This document shows, one piece after another, positions 61,577 through 64,000 of a stretch of 64,000 nt of DNA. The stretch's first letter is position 1; each line of letters begins with the position of its first letter. A program made the position numbers and the translations under genes. The notes below the pieces were generated by a model. It did not search any database. It saw nothing but the letters and a program-made list of their open reading frames with translations, and was not told where the DNA came from. The stretch comes from Mordavella massiliensis (GTDB lineage Bacteria > Bacillota > Clostridia > Lachnospirales > Lachnospiraceae). The stretch is from contig NZ_JACJKS010000001.1 in NCBI RefSeq assembly GCF_016901695.1, positions 186,001 to 250,000 on the forward strand, written 5' to 3'.

Positions 61577-61727
61577 CTTCGTGCAATCATTATACCACGC
61601 GCGCAGGGAAGGAAGCGACGCCGCAGGCGGCATTTACTTCCCAAGCCGTGGATTGCCGGTATAATCCCTGCGCAGCAGGGCAGCCCGGTTCCCGGGCTGG
61701 ATTGCACTTTGTGCAATCATTATATCA
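61577..61727. repeat. Direct repeats flanking a GC-rich, hairpin-rich insert
   Basis: A 21-base sequence containing GTGCAATCATTATA occurs at 61577-61597 and again at 61707-61727 with two differences, 130 bases apart. Read on the minus strand, each copy contains TATAAT. The insert is GC-rich in an AT-rich setting, with stems such as AGCCCGG/CCGGGCT, CCGCAGGCGG and ATTGCAC/GTGCAAT. It looks like a small dispersed element or duplication in the promoter region of module 2. Confidence 0.6.
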
Positions 61728-61739
61728 TGAAATACACAT

Positions 61740-61793
61740 AAAAAAATCAGGGGAACAGATTATCACGGAATTGTGACTATCTGCTCCCCTGAT
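61740..61793 (-). terminator. Terminator or attenuator upstream of module 2
   Basis: ATCAGGGGA-CAGA and TCTG-TCCCCTGAT (minus strand) form a long stem with an inner TCAC/GTGA pairing and a TTTTTTT tail (61740-61746). The next gene upstream on the minus strand is over 1 kb away, so it may attenuate a promoter just upstream. Confidence 0.65.
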
Positions 61794-61872
61794 TTGCTCA
61801 AAATCTTTTTCACTGGTAAAATACGAAAAATATTTCTTTATTATGAACGCCTTCTTATAATAATATTATTTA

Positions 61873-61918
61873 TTGACAATAACATTTTAAATGTTATTAT
61901 ATGATTAAAAATGTTATT
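61873..61918 (+). promoter_or_regulatory. Promoter with palindromic operator of the winged-helix regulator
   Basis: TTGACA (61873-61878) is followed by a 19-bp palindrome with arms ATAACATTT and AAATGTTAT (61879-61897) that overlaps the likely -10 TATTAT. A third half-site, AATGTTATT, lies at 61910-61918. This is an autorepressor arrangement. Confidence 0.7.
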
Positions 61919-61930
61919 AAGGTGATTTGT

Positions 61931-62887
61931 ATGGAAAACATATTTAAAAATTATTTTGGGGATATTGTTTCGCTTCATGAAATAAAAGAAAAACCTCACA
62001 TTGCACTTTTCCTGGCTAAGCGCCGTATGTTCCAGGTTAATATAGACGGCATTTCTTTTATACTGATTGAAATTGCGCCCGACGACAAATTTCCTGTAAC
62101 AGCGCTAAAAAAGCAGATGGAAATCTACGAAAACAGTCTGCGTTCTCCTGTCGCCTTCTCCTTTGATTTTATATCCAGAATGCAGCGGGATTCTCTGATC
62201 CGTAAGCAGATCCCTTTTGTTGCCGGTTCGGATCAGATTTATCTGCCTTTTCTCGGCATGATTCTTAGCAATCGTTTCAGACTCCCCAGGGAAGTCAACA
62301 AAGAAAAAATGATGCCCGTCACACAGCAGTTGTTTTTATATCTGCTCTATCAGAAAGAAAACTCTGCTGTAAAATATCTTGCCGCTAAGGATCTGCAGTG
62401 CACCCGCACATCCATTACAAGAGCCTCTGACCAATTATCGGCAATGGGTCTGATCAGACAGGAAAAAACAGGAAAAGAGATCCGCATGTATCTAAAAGCC
62501 ACACCGCCGGAAGCGATTCAGTTGGCAAAGCCTTATCTGATCAATCCTGTTCAGAAAAGACTTACCGTCTGCAGGTCTGCTCTGGAAGGTAATCTTTTAT
62601 ATGCCGGCGAGACAGCTCTCAGTGAATATTCTATGCTCAATCCCCCGCGGATTACAGAAGCGGCTGTTTACAAAGCAGATGTAGATAAGAAATCTTTATG
62701 CGAAATCGACCCCAGATGGGTGGAGCCCGACACTCTGGTTACTATAGAACTTTGGAAATATAACCCTTCTTTCTTTGCCGTTTCAGGCAAGGTCGATCCT
62801 GTTTCACTGGCCTGTTCCCTGCAGGACCGGGCAGATGAAAGAATAGAAACTGCAATTGATGAAATGATGGAGGAATTGATATGGTAA
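61931..62887 (+). CDS. Winged-helix DNA-binding protein, possibly AbiEi-related
   Basis: A 318-residue protein. Residues 1-130 are mixed and unassigned; a winged helix spans about 130-205 (YLAAKDLQCTRTSITRASDQLSAMGLI is characteristic of MarR-type recognition); the C-terminal 110 residues are unassigned. The start at 61931 has AAGGTGA upstream. I cannot give it a firm family name; it recalls large MarR-like regulators and AbiEi-type antitoxins. A palindrome at its promoter suggests autorepression. It stands alone, facing the metallophosphoesterase tail to tail. Confidence 0.65.
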   Translation: MENIFKNYFGDIVSLHEIKEKPHIALFLAKRRMFQVNIDGISFILIEIAPDDKFPVTALKKQMEIYENSLRSPVAFSFDFISRMQRDSLIRKQIPFVAGSDQIYLPFLGMILSNRFRLPREVNKEKMMPVTQQLFLYLLYQKENSAVKYLAAKDLQCTRTSITRASDQLSAMGLIRQEKTGKEIRMYLKATPPEAIQLAKPYLINPVQKRLTVCRSALEGNLLYAGETALSEYSMLNPPRITEAAVYKADVDKKSLCEIDPRWVEPDTLVTIELWKYNPSFFAVSGKVDPVSLACSLQDRADERIETAIDEMMEELIW

Positions 62888-62896
62888 AAAGGCGTC

Positions 62897-63508
62897 CTAT
62901 TCCATCCTTCTTTTCTCACATGCGATCCACTCATCCAGCGTAAGCGGCACATAGTCGGAATACATACAAAAGCAATTGATCATGTTGCAGGGGATCTGTC
63001 TCGCTGTCCCGTCAGGACTTACCGAGGCAGTTTCCCTTGTGATCGCCTGAAACCGCTCCAGAAGCCGCTGATCCTGCGTGTCATGCACATGGCCGTAAAG
63101 CATGTATACTTTGGGATTTCCATTTTCATCCACACGATACTGGCCATTGTAGCACATGATGGGATAATGGCAGAGGATCACCTTTCTCTTATTGTCCTGC
63201 AGTTCCTCATAGGGCTTGATCCACACAAACCGGCCTGCGTTATAGTCTTTGTTCTTCAGAAACCGGTCGTGGTTTCCCTGGATCAGATACAGGCGTCCGT
63301 TGAGCCGCTCCAGCAGTTCATTGGTTTCTTCCGCCTTTCCCCACGACAGATCCCCCAGGATAACGACCTCGTCATTCTTTCGCACTTTTCGGTTCCATTG
63401 CCGCAGCATATATTCGTTCATCGCCTCGACGCTCTCAAAGCCGCGCCGGTCCATTTTCGTATTCAGCGCCCCGTGGAAAAAATGCGGGTCCGCAATATAA
63501 TATCTCAC
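62897..63508 (-). CDS. Metallophosphoesterase family protein
   Basis: A 203-residue calcineurin-like phosphoesterase. All metal-binding blocks are present: DPHFFH near the N-terminus, GDLSWG, GNHD, CHYP and GHVH. Small proteins of this type hydrolyse phosphodiesters or phosphomonoesters; the substrate is unknown. It sits between the winged-helix gene and the AbiEii-like gene, with 38 bases between its start and the toxin stop, so it may be cotranscribed with the toxin. Confidence 0.9.
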   Translation of the reverse strand: MRYYIADPHFFHGALNTKMDRRGFESVEAMNEYMLRQWNRKVRKNDEVVILGDLSWGKAEETNELLERLNGRLYLIQGNHDRFLKNKDYNAGRFVWIKPYEELQDNKRKVILCHYPIMCYNGQYRVDENGNPKVYMLYGHVHDTQDQRLLERFQAITRETASVSPDGTARQIPCNMINCFCMYSDYVPLTLDEWIACEKRRME

Positions 63509-63546
63509 CTCTGATCACCTCCCTTGCCTGGATTGATACTAATTAT

Positions 63547-64000
63547 TTAAAAAGAAATCTTTTTTATTATTTTTTTCATATTATCTATGATATCCTCATA
63601 TGGCACAAAATCTTCCGTAAAATAACTTGTAATCGAATGGTAATCTTCTTCGTAAAAAGAGTTATCACAAAACTCTGTAATAAGAGCCGGTATATTTATC
63701 TTCGCGTCTGCAGACGGACACACCGACATCTGTGCCCTATGGTTTCGAACTTCTTTTACCAATAAAGCAAACTCATCATCAAAAGCAATGAAAGGCGTGA
63801 GTTTATAAATATCATATAAATGTCGGGAATATCTTTTTGATTTTCCCTGCATATAATAATCACAAAGAGCAAAAATCTTATCAATATAGGTTCTTTCTAA
63901 AGATTGCAGATTCATGAAAAATCTATCAAGAAAAAATTGTTCCGCAATATCTTTTCTATCTCGATTTTCCAGATAATCTCCAATAAAATTATGGATCTCT
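63547..64000 (-). CDS. AbiEii/AbiGii-type nucleotidyltransferase toxin, C-terminal part
   Basis: The frame is open to the window edge, so this is the last 150 residues of a longer protein. NLQSLERTYIDKIFALCDYY and YSRHLYDIYKL match the C-terminal region of AbiEii nucleotidyltransferases, toxins of type IV toxin-antitoxin and abortive infection systems. The catalytic nucleotidyltransferase motifs lie outside the window. An AbiEi antitoxin gene would be expected beyond the edge. The AT-rich composition fits a mobile defence island. Confidence 0.8.
   Translation of the reverse strand, partial: EIHNFIGDYLENRDRKDIAEQFFLDRFFMNLQSLERTYIDKIFALCDYYMQGKSKRYSRHLYDIYKLTPFIAFDDEFALLVKEVRNHRAQMSVCPSADAKINIPALITEFCDNSFYEEDYHSITSYFTEDFVPYEDIIDNMKKIIKKISF

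Noticed and set aside
61577-61727. CRISPR array
   Set aside because: Only two imperfect repeats with a single 109-base intervening sequence, and no cas genes.

Overview
The window looks like a chromosomal segment of a spore-forming Firmicute of the Lachnospiraceae / Clostridium cluster XIVa type. The basis is the gene content: spoIID and a spoIIQ-like gene, CwlD-type amidase, mecA, BirA-controlled bioY, a T-box before ileS, YesMN-type regulators, and a PerR and rubrerythrin oxygen defence. Strong AGGAGG ribosome sites are common. The host sequence is GC-rich; the first 4.2 kb is visibly more AT-rich and reads as an integrated mobile element. No tRNA, rRNA or CRISPR array was seen.

Layout. 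1-4.2 kb: the right end of a Tn4451/TnpX-like element (TnpW-like protein, large serine recombinase) with a TetR-CPBP protease-KTR protein cargo operon. 4.2-9.2 kb: dCMP deaminase, threonylcarbamoyl-AMP synthase, CwlD-like amidase, a membrane-anchored GH18 protein and a small unknown protein behind a long leader. 9.3-11.7 kb: mecA, DUF1858, an AT-rich gap with a DnaA-box cluster, and an NlpC/P60 hydrolase. 11.9-13.6 kb: PerR-like regulator and two rubrerythrins with opposite domain order. 13.6-18 kb: bioY, an ECF S component, hemolysin III, GIY-YIG protein, spoIIQ-like and spoIID. 18-25.6 kb: glgP, ileS with T-box leader, and a D,D-carboxypeptidase with a histidine-rich tail. 25.7-29.8 kb: TauE/SafE exporter, amidohydrolase and a decayed DUF3100 locus fused head-to-head to a 5'-truncated CRP/FNR regulator.

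29.8-33 kb holds an AlbA_2/Schlafen-type regulator surrounded by five copies of a 27-bp palindrome, three of them at its promoter, then phosphoglucomutase. 33-48 kb is an 11-gene same-strand cluster: sugar ABC transporter, two GH31 glycosidases, a YesM/YesN two-component system, two zinc dehydrogenases, a PfkB kinase and 6-phosphogluconate dehydrogenase. It suggests import of an alpha-linked (probably xylose-containing) saccharide, hydrolysis, and oxidative conversion towards pentose phosphate.

48-61.5 kb carries a BaiA-like short-chain dehydrogenase and two paralogous response regulator-histidine kinase-ATPase-FtsX permease modules, with an ECF sigma/anti-sigma pair (apparent CTG start), a DUF3791 protein and an HxlR regulator between them; this is typical of envelope-stress or peptide-antibiotic sensing. 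The right end has a winged-helix regulator with a palindromic promoter, a metallophosphoesterase and the 3' part of an AbiEii-type toxin that runs off the window.
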